NCBI GenBank assembly: GCA_027730885.1 | Contig: JAQCHM010000054.1 | Span: 1 to 12,029 of the forward strand | Reading direction: 5' to 3' | From: Actinomycetota bacterium | GTDB lineage: Bacteria; Actinomycetota; Acidimicrobiia; Acidimicrobiales; SZUA-35 | DNA: 12,029 nt | Shown: in pieces, positions 5,556 to 12,029 of the stretch | Layout: every line of letters starts with the position of its first letter | How positions within the stretch are numbered: the stretch's first letter is position 1 | Translations under genes and position numbers: made by a program | The notes under the pieces: model-generated | Seen by the model: only the letters and a program-made list of their open reading frames with translations | Told to the model about the DNA's origin: nothing | Database searches by the model: none

Positions 5556-8500
5556 CTACAGGACGACAGCTTCAGCGCCGAGAAGCACCCGCAGCTCGGG
5601 GATCAATCCGTTGCTGGCGTCCACGCAGTACTCGTCGGACAGCTTGACGGCCTGATTGTCGTTGAGGTGTATATAGACCTGAGCGTCGCCCTGATGCTGG
5701 AGCAGCACCCCTTTGAGCTCTCGGATCAACTGATCGGACAGCTGGTTGGGCCGGATCTCGAGCCGCAACGGCGGCGCCGACCCCAACAGCTCAGGCTCGA
5801 AGACCTCGAGGGCCTGGACCATCAGCTTCGGGGTGTCGTCGCGTTTGTCGACCCGACCCCGCACCACCACCACGCGATCGTCCTCGAGGAGATGCCCGTA
5901 GTCGGCGAACGTGCGAGGGAAAACCATGGCCTCGGCCGAATGGGTGAGGTCTTCGAGCACGAAGACTCCCATGAGATCCCCCTTCTTGGTCCACTTCCGC
6001 TGCAAGGCAGTGACCATGCCTCCGACCGCCACGAACGCTCCGTCCTCGTGGTCCTCGAGCGCAGCCAGGGTGGTCTCGGCCTTGCGCTTCAGCGCGGCCT
6101 CGAGGCCCATCAGCGGGTGATCGGAAACATACAAGCCGAGCATTTCCTTCTCGAACGCCAAACGTTGGGCCTTCTCGAACTCGTCGGGCGCGATGGTGGG
6201 TCGGTCGTCGAAGCTCGGCGTATCGCTGCTCGAACCGCTGTTCCCGAAGAGGGTCATGACCCCCATGTCGCGCTCCCTTCGGGAGGAGACCGTCTTGTCG
6301 ATGATCTCCTCGAAGCAGAGCAGCAGACCCTTTCGGGCATGGCCGAGCGAGTCAAAGGCGCCGGCCTTGATGAGCGACTCGATGGTGCGCTTCATCGACA
6401 CCTGGTAGTCGACCCGCTCGCAGAAGTCGAAGAAGCTCGCGTACGAGCCATTGGCCCGACGTTCGGCGGTGATGAGATCGACCAGCGCCTCACCCACGTT
6501 ACGCACTGCCGACAGCCCGAAGGCGATGGCGTTGTAGGGGGCCTCGGGGTCGGGGTCGGGAATGGACGTGAAGTCGCGGTCGGAGCGGTTGACGTCAGGC
6601 ACGAGCACGTGGATGCCCAACTGGCGGCATTCGTTGAGGTAGACCGCCGCCTTCTCGAGCGAACTCTTGACCGAGGTGAGCAGACACGCCAGGTATTCGA
6701 CCGGATAGTTGGCCTTCAGGAACGCCGTCTGGAACGAGACCAGACCGTAGCCATAGGAATGGCTCTTGTTGAAGGCGTAGTCGGCGAAGCCTTCGATGAC
6801 GCTGAAGAGACTCTCGCCGAAGGCGGCGCCGTAGCCGGTGCGCTCACAGCCGTCGACGAACTTCTCGCGCTCCTTCGCCATCAGCTCGCGGATCTTCTTG
6901 CCCGCGGCCTTCCGCAAGTTGTCGGCATCGGCCAGGGTGAACCCGGCGAATCGCTGACTCATGCGCATCATCTGTTCCTGATAGATCATCAGGCCATAGG
7001 TGTCGCCGAGGATGTCCTGGGCGTCGGCATGGATCGGTACGATCTGTTTGCGGCCGTTCTTGCGGTCGGCGTAGTCGTTGTGCATGTTGGCGGCCATCGG
7101 CCCCGGCCGATAGAGGGCCACCAACGCAGCAACGTCCTCGAACTCTGTAGGGGCCATGGACCGCATGAGCGCCCGCATCGGCCCTGACTCCAACTGGAAC
7201 ACGCCGATGCTCTGGCCGGCTCGGAGCAGTTCGAACGTCTTCTCGTCGGTGAGGTCGACCCGGTCGATGTCGACATCGACGCCGTGCACCTCTCGAATCA
7301 GCTCGATGGTGTCGGAGATGACGTCGAGGTTGCGCAGACCCAGGAAGTCCATCTTGAGCAGGCCGAGATCCTCGACGCCGTGCATCTCGTACTGGGTGAC
7401 GACCGGCGCCTCTTCGATGGCGAGGCCGGCCTCAGGCTTGCGCTGGATCGGCAGGTAGGCGGTGAGCGGCTCCTTGGTGATCACCACCGCCGCCGCGTGA
7501 ATGCCGTCCTGGCGCCGCAGCCCCTCGAGGCCCATGGCCACCTCGACCACCTTGGCCACATCGGGCTCACCCTCGACCATGGCCCTGAGCTCGCCCGCCA
7601 TCTTGTAGCCGTCGTTGTACTTCTCCGAGGGTTCGAAGCAGTACTTGAGCGGGGTGTCGCGGCCCATGATGAGGGGCGGCATGGCCTTGGCCACCTTGTC
7701 GCCGACGACGTACGGATAGCCCAGCACCCGGGCGGCGTCCCGCACGGCGGCCCGGGCCTTGATCTGGCTGAAGGTGACGATCTGGGCCACATGGTCGCGG
7801 CCATAGCGCTCGGCGGCGTACCGGATCATCTCGTCCCTGTAGCGAGAGTCGAAGTCCATGTCGATGTCAGGCATCGAGATGCGTGACGGGTTGAGGAACC
7901 GTTCGAAGAGCAGGTCGTACTTGATCGGGTCGAGGTCGGTGATCCAGAGGCAGTAGGCCACCGCGCAACCGGCCGCGGACCCACGGCCGGGACCGACCCG
8001 GATGTTGCTGTCACGGGCGTGCTTGATGAGGTCCCAGGTGATGAGGAAGTAGGACGAGAACCCCATCGTCTTGATGACGTCGAGTTCATAGACGAGTCGT
8101 TCGACGATGGAGTCGTTGATCTGGTCGCCCCAACGGACCTTGGCGCCTTGCATCGTGAGGTGAAGGAGGTAATCGTCGGCGCCCGCGAACTCGGCGGGAA
8201 TCGGGAAGTCCGGCAACTGCGGCTTGCCGAAGTCGATCTCGACGTTGCAACGCTCGGCGATCCAGAGCGTGTTGTCACAGGCCTCGGGGAGTTCGGCCCA
8301 CTGGTGACGCATCTCGGCCGCGGTCTTGAGATAGTGCTCGTCGCCGTGGAACTTGAACCGATTCGGATCGCTCATCAGCGACCCGGTCTGAACACAGAGC
8401 AAGGCATCGTGGGCTGCGTGGTGCTCGCGGTCGGTGTAGTGCGAGTCGTTGGTGGCCAACAGCGGCGCTTTGATCTTGCGGGCGATCTCGATGAGTTGAG

Positions 8501-9104
8501 GGTTGGTTCGACCTTGCTCGGGGATGCCGTGATCCTGGATCTCGACGAAGACGTTGTCGCGGCCGAAAATGTCCTGGAGTCGTGCCGCCTTCTGGAGGGC
8601 GGCCTTCTCGTCGCCTCGGAGCAGGGACTGCAGTACGTGGCCACCCAGGCAACCAGTGGTGACGATCACACCCTCTGCATGGGCCTCGAGCACTTCCCAG
8701 TCGACCCGGGGCTTGTAGTAGTACCCCTCCATGTAGGCCCTCGACGCGAGCTGGATGAGGTTCTTGTAGCCGGTGTTGTTCTCAGCCAGGGCAATCAGGT
8801 GGTAGTAGAGCTTCTTGCCTCCGTCGGTGTCCCCGCCGGAATCGTCGATCTTGCCTCGCCGCGAGGGACGCTCGAAGCGCGAGTCCTCGGCCTGGTACAG
8901 CTCACACCCGATGACCGGGTTGATGCCCTTGTTCCGGCACGCACGATAGAAGTCGAGGACGCCGTACATGTTGCCGTGATCGGTGATGCCGAGGCCCGGC
9001 ATCCCGTCGGCCGCAGCCTTGCCAACCAGGTCGTCGATTCGAGAGGCGCCGTCGAGCATCGAGTACTCGGTGTGCACATGCAGATGTGTGAACGAGGACC
9101 CCAC
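5556..9104 (-). CDS. dnaE: DNA polymerase III alpha subunit (DnaE1 type)
   Basis: This 1182-residue replicative polymerase is near the length of mycobacterial DnaE1. It synthesises DNA in the replisome with the clamp and clamp loader. The N-terminal PHP domain (about 5-290) keeps all nine expected metal ligands: His9, His11, Asp18, His43, Glu68, His102, Cys152, Asp220 and His222. That fits a PHP proofreading exonuclease as shown for mycobacterial DnaE1. The polymerase core has GPGRGSAAG (371-379), PDIDMDF (412-418, Asp413 and Asp415) and KMDFLGL (584-590, Asp586), matching E. coli Asp401/Asp403/Asp555. Next come the helix-hairpin-helix region, an OB-fold (about 1000-1075) and the clamp-loader-binding tail ending EAVVL. 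The start is GTG at 9102-9104: an in-frame TGA lies just upstream (9111-9113), and any later start would cut into the PHP ligands. No damage is seen. The TAG stop is followed 17 bases later by the rfbF remnant. Confidence 0.97.
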   Translation of the reverse strand: MGSSFTHLHVHTEYSMLDGASRIDDLVGKAAADGMPGLGITDHGNMYGVLDFYRACRNKGINPVIGCELYQAEDSRFERPSRRGKIDDSGGDTDGGKKLYYHLIALAENNTGYKNLIQLASRAYMEGYYYKPRVDWEVLEAHAEGVIVTTGCLGGHVLQSLLRGDEKAALQKAARLQDIFGRDNVFVEIQDHGIPEQGRTNPQLIEIARKIKAPLLATNDSHYTDREHHAAHDALLCVQTGSLMSDPNRFKFHGDEHYLKTAAEMRHQWAELPEACDNTLWIAERCNVEIDFGKPQLPDFPIPAEFAGADDYLLHLTMQGAKVRWGDQINDSIVERLVYELDVIKTMGFSSYFLITWDLIKHARDSNIRVGPGRGSAAGCAVAYCLWITDLDPIKYDLLFERFLNPSRISMPDIDMDFDSRYRDEMIRYAAERYGRDHVAQIVTFSQIKARAAVRDAARVLGYPYVVGDKVAKAMPPLIMGRDTPLKYCFEPSEKYNDGYKMAGELRAMVEGEPDVAKVVEVAMGLEGLRRQDGIHAAAVVITKEPLTAYLPIQRKPEAGLAIEEAPVVTQYEMHGVEDLGLLKMDFLGLRNLDVISDTIELIREVHGVDVDIDRVDLTDEKTFELLRAGQSIGVFQLESGPMRALMRSMAPTEFEDVAALVALYRPGPMAANMHNDYADRKNGRKQIVPIHADAQDILGDTYGLMIYQEQMMRMSQRFAGFTLADADNLRKAAGKKIRELMAKEREKFVDGCERTGYGAAFGESLFSVIEGFADYAFNKSHSYGYGLVSFQTAFLKANYPVEYLACLLTSVKSSLEKAAVYLNECRQLGIHVLVPDVNRSDRDFTSIPDPDPEAPYNAIAFGLSAVRNVGEALVDLITAERRANGSYASFFDFCERVDYQVSMKRTIESLIKAGAFDSLGHARKGLLLCFEEIIDKTVSSRRERDMGVMTLFGNSGSSSDTPSFDDRPTIAPDEFEKAQRLAFEKEMLGLYVSDHPLMGLEAALKRKAETTLAALEDHEDGAFVAVGGMVTALQRKWTKKGDLMGVFVLEDLTHSAEAMVFPRTFADYGHLLEDDRVVVVRGRVDKRDDTPKLMVQALEVFEPELLGSAPPLRLEIRPNQLSDQLIRELKGVLLQHQGDAQVYIHLNDNQAVKLSDEYCVDASNGLIPELRVLLGAEAVVL

Positions 9105-9106
9105 GG

Positions 9107-9112
9107 CTCCTC
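9107..9112 (-). promoter_or_regulatory. dnaE ribosome binding site with unusually short spacing
   Basis: GAGGAG on the minus strand lies only 2 bases before the GTG start at 9102-9104. The in-frame TGA at 9111-9113 and the PHP residues right after the start leave no other start, so the short spacer is real if the sequence is right. It may lower initiation or mean that another element directs the ribosome. Confidence 0.55.
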
Positions 9113-9205
9113 ACGATAGACGCTCCGCGACGGTCCTGGACGGACGCCGAGCAGGAACCCCGACCAGCTTCCCGGCGCCGCGTTCGTTCGCCGGAGCGAC
9201 CGAAA

Positions 9206-10195
9206 TCAGTTGACGCCCGAACGCTTCCGGAACTCGGAACTCTCGCTGAATCCGACCATCAGGTGACCCCGGCTGAGTCCCTGATCGAGTCTGCCAGTCC
9301 AGAAGGCGAAGCCGGTGGCGTCAGGCTCGCGTCCCATCACGTTGCGGTAGACGAGTCGGACGAAGTCGGCGTTGCTCAACGTTCCATAGGTGACCTTGAA
9401 CTCTGGTGACGCTGCGAAGAACGAAGCGACGTCGCCCAGCCCCGACCCGCCGGACAGGCGTCCGACCCAGTAACTCAAGCCGGCTTGGTCACTCTCTCGG
9501 CGGAAGAAGGACAAGTACAGACGGCGGACCTGTCCGACGAGGATGCCTTCGCCACAGTCGCTGCCAAGGTTGGCCGCGGTGACCACGGGCGAGGCAGCCG
9601 ACGAGCGTAGGGTACCGAGGCTGGTGTTGGCCTGGTAGAACTGCACCGTCACCCACATCTGGCCGCGGGCGTCGCAGGCGGCGGCGACGCCGGCCACCGT
9701 CAGGTTCGGGTCGACCACCAGGTTGCGGTGACCGTCGGAACGCATCCACGCGTCAGCGATCTGGCCGGTCCACCATCTGCGGGCGATGATCTCGGCCCGT
9801 CCGTCGGAGGAGTGCACCAGATTTTGCTAGCTCGACATGTGGTTCGACCATACCTGCGAGGCGTGTTCGAGCCCGGCGTCGGAAACCAGCGGTTTGACGC
9901 CCCGCGCGGCCCGCTCATTGTTGAGCTGCTGCAGCAGCTGAGCTTCGAGCACCTGTTCGGTGCTCCACGCGGATACCGGTGAGGGCGCAACGGCTGCCCC
10001 TCCCGCGACGACGGACAGCGCGAGCAGTGCGGCGGTCACCGGACGCCACGCTCGGCCGGCACGCCTCGAAACGGCCGAACTCAGAACATCCCAACGATGA
10101 GGGAAAGCGGAGCGGCGGGATGAGGTGCCAATCCGGAGGTCGACGGACTCGGCCTGCGGGCCCGACGTTCGGGGTACCTGGGTCGGTGGGGTCAT
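9206..10195 (-). pseudogene. Secreted CAP (SCP/PR-1) domain protein with DUF4214-type tail, interrupted by an amber codon
   Basis: One frame of 330 codons is broken only by TAG at 9827-9829 (codon 123). From ATG at 10193-10195 (GGAAG 5 bases before it) there is a long basic N-region, then a hydrophobic signal segment (about 54-70) with likely cleavage after VSA (74-76). A CAP domain follows (about 80-187): LNNERAARG (91-99), WSNHM (116-120), and after the stop His128, Glu135 (AEI, in the GEN position), and AWMRSDGHRN (149-158) with His156. Residues about 224-326 hold two repeats of the DUF4214 pattern (YLSFFRRESDQAGLSYW and YRNVMGREPDATGFAFW). CAP proteins are extracellular, of varied or unknown function; DUF4214 is common on surface proteins. 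The stop removes half of the CAP cavity, so no functional product is expected without readthrough. A GTG at 9815-9817 could restart translation but would lack a signal peptide. An alternative start is at 10255. Confidence 0.75.
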
Positions 10196-10306
10196 AGGAC
10201 TTCCATCGGCTGTACACGCCTTGCCTGGAGGGAAAGGTGGCAGAAGGCGCGCCACCGTTCATCGCAGGGCCCCACAGCTCCTCGACGGGTAACCGCAGGC
10301 GAACTT

Positions 10307-10333
10307 GCCCATTGCGCCAACCCATTCGCGCCA
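10307..10333. repeat. Short imperfect tandem repeat upstream of the CAP gene
   Basis: CCCATTGCGCCA (10308-10319) is followed directly by ACCCATTCGCGCCA (10320-10333), two copies of a CCCATT-GCGCCA unit about 13-14 bases long. It lies in the 231-base gap between the CAP start and the stop of the next gene upstream (10427). It could be a paired protein-binding site for the CAP promoter. No clear -35/-10 pair or terminator is seen in this gap. Confidence 0.3.
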
Positions 10334-10426
10334 GTTCGCCGCTGACCTGGGCTTTCAAGCGCCCCAAAAGCGGCCCCTTGGCCCCAGCGGGGCTTGTCGA
10401 CGGCTCAGCGACGGCGCCTAGATGGG

Positions 10427-11095
10427 TCAGCCGGCCGGTTTTTGGAACTGGTCCAGAAACTCGGCCATGGCCCAACCGAACATGATCAGGTGACGGCCCG
10501 CCGCACGGTCACAGTCAGTGAAGAGTGGGGAAAGTTGTGCCTCGGGATAGCCGGGCTTGAGCGACTCGTAGTCGAACACCAGAAGATCCGACGTCGTGCG
10601 GGCCACCATGGTTCGATCGTCGAAGTCGGTGGCGCCGAACCGCTTGGCAAGTCGCCTCCCCCACGCTCGCTCCTCGCCATTCGGCCGCTCTTCGGGCCAG
10701 GGTCGGAGAGCCTGGAGGTCCTTGAACGCATCGATAGGTCCGGAGTCGACGATTCGGCTGCTCACCACGACGTCCTCGTCGGGGAACGCCATGCGCGCCT
10801 TGTGGAATTGATCATGCATGAGACCACGGAGTGTCGTGGCTCGGGTTTTGCTCCGTCCGACACAAGCGACCCCGAGCAGGAGGGCCGGTGTGCCGCCGAT
10901 GCGCTCGATGGTCGAGAACACGAAACCTCGGAGGTTGCCCTTGTCGAAAGCCTGGCTGACCAGGACCCACGCCTCGGCCTGCTTCGAGAGGACGCCAACC
11001 CCCCAGTCCGCTCCGGCCGCGCTGAGGTCGGCCATGTCGCTCATTTCGGCGTCGGTGAGTGCCGTGCAGTCCTTGGTGATGACCTCGATGGTCAC
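10427..11095 (-). CDS. Hypothetical protein, possibly GNAT-like
   Basis: The 222-residue protein starts at GTG 11093-11095, with a G-rich stretch (AGGGGGACC) before it, and stops with TGA at 10427-10429. I do not recognise the family with certainty. The N-terminal half has alternating strand and helix character, with IEVITKD (3-9) at the start and a hydrophobic strand GTPALLLGVACVGRS (68-82) followed by TTLRGLMHDQFHKA (87-100). That layout recalls the central strand and CoA-binding helix of GNAT acetyltransferases, but the classic Q/RxxGxG/A motif is not clear. The C-terminal half carries RPWPEERPNGEERAWGRRLAKRFGA-like charged sequence (about 130-154). No signal peptide or membrane segment is seen, so it is probably cytoplasmic. 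It stands alone, separated from bpa by 279 bases and from the CAP gene by 231, so the context gives no role. Confidence 0.7.
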   Translation of the reverse strand: MTIEVITKDCTALTDAEMSDMADLSAAGADWGVGVLSKQAEAWVLVSQAFDKGNLRGFVFSTIERIGGTPALLLGVACVGRSKTRATTLRGLMHDQFHKARMAFPDEDVVVSSRIVDSGPIDAFKDLQALRPWPEERPNGEERAWGRRLAKRFGATDFDDRTMVARTTSDLLVFDYESLKPGYPEAQLSPLFTDCDRAAGRHLIMFGWAMAEFLDQFQKPAG

Positions 11096-11251
11096 GGTTC
11101 TGGTCCCCCTACGTCCCGAGTTCGAACGACCTCGAACGTGATCGGGCGGGGTGCCGGAGCAGCCCGTATCCGGCTCGAAGGCCAGTGACAGTTTTCACTC
11201 CCGACCCCTCGGCCGTCAAACCGAGGCCGCGACGAGCGCCGCCGGACCATC

Positions 11252-11360
11252 GTGAACTGCAAGCTCAAGCCACCTCAGCCCCATTCTGCAAGCCTGCCAG
11301 CCCCTGAGCGGGGGTGACGGGCTTGCAGAACGGGGGATGGGGGTGGCGGGCTTGCAGAAC
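11252..11360. repeat. Nested palindromic repeat of a CTGCAAGC motif downstream of bpa
   Basis: Four copies of one 8-base motif lie in 101 bases: CTGCAAGC at 11257-11264 and 11286-11293, then its inverse GCTTGCAG at 11321-11328 and 11350-11357. The inner pair forms a strong hairpin: TTCTGCAAGCC (11284-11294) with GGCTTGCAGAA (11320-11330), continued by CCCC (11301-11304) with GGGG (11310-11313) around a 5-base loop. The two right arms are near-identical 22-base direct repeats (11310-11331 and 11339-11360, one mismatch), so either could pair with the left arm. There is no T-run. The element could act as a factor-assisted or bidirectional terminator between bpa and the gene at 10427, or be a copy of a dispersed REP-like element. 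It fills much of the 279-base gap 11096-11374, where I see no gene. Confidence 0.75.
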
Positions 11361-11374
11361 CAGTCGAGGGTGGG

Positions 11375-11896
11375 TCAGAGGTAGACGCCGCTCGGGCCGC
11401 CGCCGGGGGGCAGGGCTTGTGACTTCATCTGCTCGAGCTGCTGTTTGGCGGCGACCTGCTGGGCGAAGAGCGTGGCCTGGATGCCGTGGAACAGACCTTC
11501 CAACCAGCCAACGAGCTGGGCTTGCGCGACCCGCAGTTCGGACTCCGAAGGCACCTCTCCCTCGTCGAAGGGCATGGCGAGTGACGTGAGCTCGTCGCGA
11601 AGGTCGGGGGACAGGGCCTCGCCGAGTTCGGCGACCGACGTGTCGTAGATCTCCCGGAGCCGGATCCGGCCCTTCTCGTCGAGGCTGGTAGTGCGCACCT
11701 CTTCGAGCAACTGGCGGATCATCGATCCGATTCGCATCACCTTGGCCGGCTGAGAGATCGAGCCCGGCGGCATCTCGTCGTCGGCGTGACGGTGGTCATG
11801 CCCGCGCTCGTCGAGAACCTCGGGGTTGATGACCTCGCTGAGCGACCCCTCGAGGTGCTGGCTGGTCCGGTCGTTCTCAGAGTTCTGGGTGTTCAC
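11375..11896 (-). CDS. bpa: Bacterial proteasome activator Bpa/PafE
   Basis: The 173-residue protein is about the size of mycobacterial Bpa (Rv3780). Bpa forms an ATP-independent ring that docks on the 20S proteasome and feeds it partly unfolded substrates. The conserved core starts at QPAKVMRIGSMIRQLLEEVR (49-68) and ends with QAQLVGWLEGLFHGIQ (125-140) and LFAQQVAAKQQLEQM (143-157), the helices of the ring-forming bundle. The C-terminus is SGVYL, equivalent to the GQYL tail that inserts into proteasome pockets. The N-terminal 45 residues are variable, acidic and unusually His-rich (GHDHRHADD, 32-40). The start is GTG at 11894-11896, with AGGAG 5 bases upstream. It lies 37 bases after the stop of a partial upstream gene and may be co-transcribed with it. 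The proteasome subunits themselves (PrcA/PrcB) are not in the window. Confidence 0.93.
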   Translation of the reverse strand: MNTQNSENDRTSQHLEGSLSEVINPEVLDERGHDHRHADDEMPPGSISQPAKVMRIGSMIRQLLEEVRTTSLDEKGRIRLREIYDTSVAELGEALSPDLRDELTSLAMPFDEGEVPSESELRVAQAQLVGWLEGLFHGIQATLFAQQVAAKQQLEQMKSQALPPGGGPSGVYL

Positions 11897-11901
11897 AATT
11901 G

Positions 11902-11906
11902 CTCCT
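11902..11906 (-). promoter_or_regulatory. Ribosome binding site of bpa
   Basis: AGGAG on the minus strand, 5 bases before GTG 11894-11896. It supports this start over any later one. Confidence 0.75.
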
Positions 11907-11933
11907 GTAGCTGATCGGGCGATGCCTTCGGGG

Positions 11934-12029
11934 TCAGACCGTGGCCGTCAGTCGGGGCACGTACATCTCAGCCGACGTGAGCGAGCCGTGCCGCCCGACC
12001 AGCATGTAGGGGCCGCTGTCGTCGGGGTC
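11934..12029 (-). CDS. C-terminal end of a probable alkaline-phosphatase-superfamily protein, partial
   Basis: Thirty-one codons enter from the window edge and end with TGA at 11934-11936. The tail reads GPYMLVGRHGSLTSAEMYVP followed by a few residues. An HGSL/HGGL-x-x-x-EM-x-VP ending is typical of the alkaline phosphatase superfamily (type I phosphodiesterase/nucleotide pyrophosphatase and PglZ-like proteins), where the His is a metal ligand. With so little sequence the substrate cannot be given, and the family call rests on this one motif. It lies just upstream of bpa on the same strand. Confidence 0.5.
   Translation of the reverse strand, partial: DPDDSGPYMLVGRHGSLTSAEMYVPRLTATV

Noticed and set aside
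5667..7187. Long plus-strand open frame (506 codons) opposite dnaE
   Set aside because: It is antisense to the conserved polymerase core, and its composition reflects the third-position GC of dnaE; no domain is recognisable.
8019..9119. Plus-strand open frame of 366 codons opposite the PHP domain
   Set aside because: Antisense shadow of dnaE with no family features.
1322..9829. Genome-wide reassignment of TAG to an amino acid
   Set aside because: dnaE and the rfbF remnant end naturally at TAG, and dnaE has no internal TAG in 1182 codons; two isolated ambers are better explained by mutation or error.
10381..10393. GCCCC-AGC-GGGGC mini-hairpin as a terminator for the gene at 10427
   Set aside because: The stem is only 5 bp and no T-run follows on either strand.
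9915..10475. Alternative minus-strand frame of 186 codons overlapping the CAP gene start
   Set aside because: It conflicts with the signal peptide and CAP frame, shows no recognisable domain and ends in low-complexity alanine.
1..12029. tRNA, rRNA, CRISPR array, insertion sequence or phage attachment site
   Set aside because: No cloverleaf, rRNA-like segment, regularly spaced repeat array, transposase or terminal inverted repeats were seen on either strand.

Overview
The window is GC-rich, and every supportable gene lies on the minus strand. A bacterial proteasome activator (Bpa/PafE), an actinobacterial-type DnaE1 with a complete PHP metal site, and a secreted CAP-domain protein with a DUF4214-type tail point to Actinomycetota, most likely an Acidimicrobiia (Ilumatobacter-like) genome. 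The phylum is fairly secure; the finer placement is inference.

In the direction of transcription (high to low coordinates), the window opens with the last 31 codons of a probable alkaline-phosphatase-superfamily protein (11934-12029). The proteasome activator bpa follows (11375-11896). Next comes a 279-base non-coding gap holding nested copies of a CTGCAAGC motif. A 222-residue unrecognised protein with a weak GNAT-like look follows (10427-11095). A secreted CAP/DUF4214 gene is interrupted by one in-frame amber codon (9206-10195). After that is dnaE (5556-9104), the largest and clearest gene.

Downstream of dnaE lies a nucleotide-sugar region. It starts with a 48-codon remnant of the C-terminus of glucose-1-phosphate cytidylyltransferase (RfbF), 17 bases after the dnaE stop. 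Then come three tightly overlapping genes: an Fcl-like reductase, GDP-mannose 4,6-dehydratase (gmd) and a canonical GDP-L-fucose synthase (fcl). A hairpin followed by a T-run (2420-2460) closes this unit. A second unit holds an SDR sugar epimerase/dehydratase, an RmlC-type 3,5-epimerase and a YdjC/ChbG-type carbohydrate deacetylase that runs off the window edge.

Together these genes would convert GDP-mannose through the 4-keto-6-deoxy intermediate to GDP-L-fucose and, by the second Fcl-like enzyme, probably to a second GDP-6-deoxyhexose. The second unit would act on another nucleotide sugar, possibly formerly CDP-linked given the rfbF remnant. The products are presumably for a surface glycan. 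No glycosyltransferase is visible in the window.

The most notable points are: two in-frame amber codons with protein-like sequence continuing beyond them (1322-1324 and 9827-9829); an Fcl paralogue that has lost both acid/base residues used for epimerisation; the rfbF remnant marking a probable recombination junction beside dnaE; and the nested palindromic repeat downstream of bpa.
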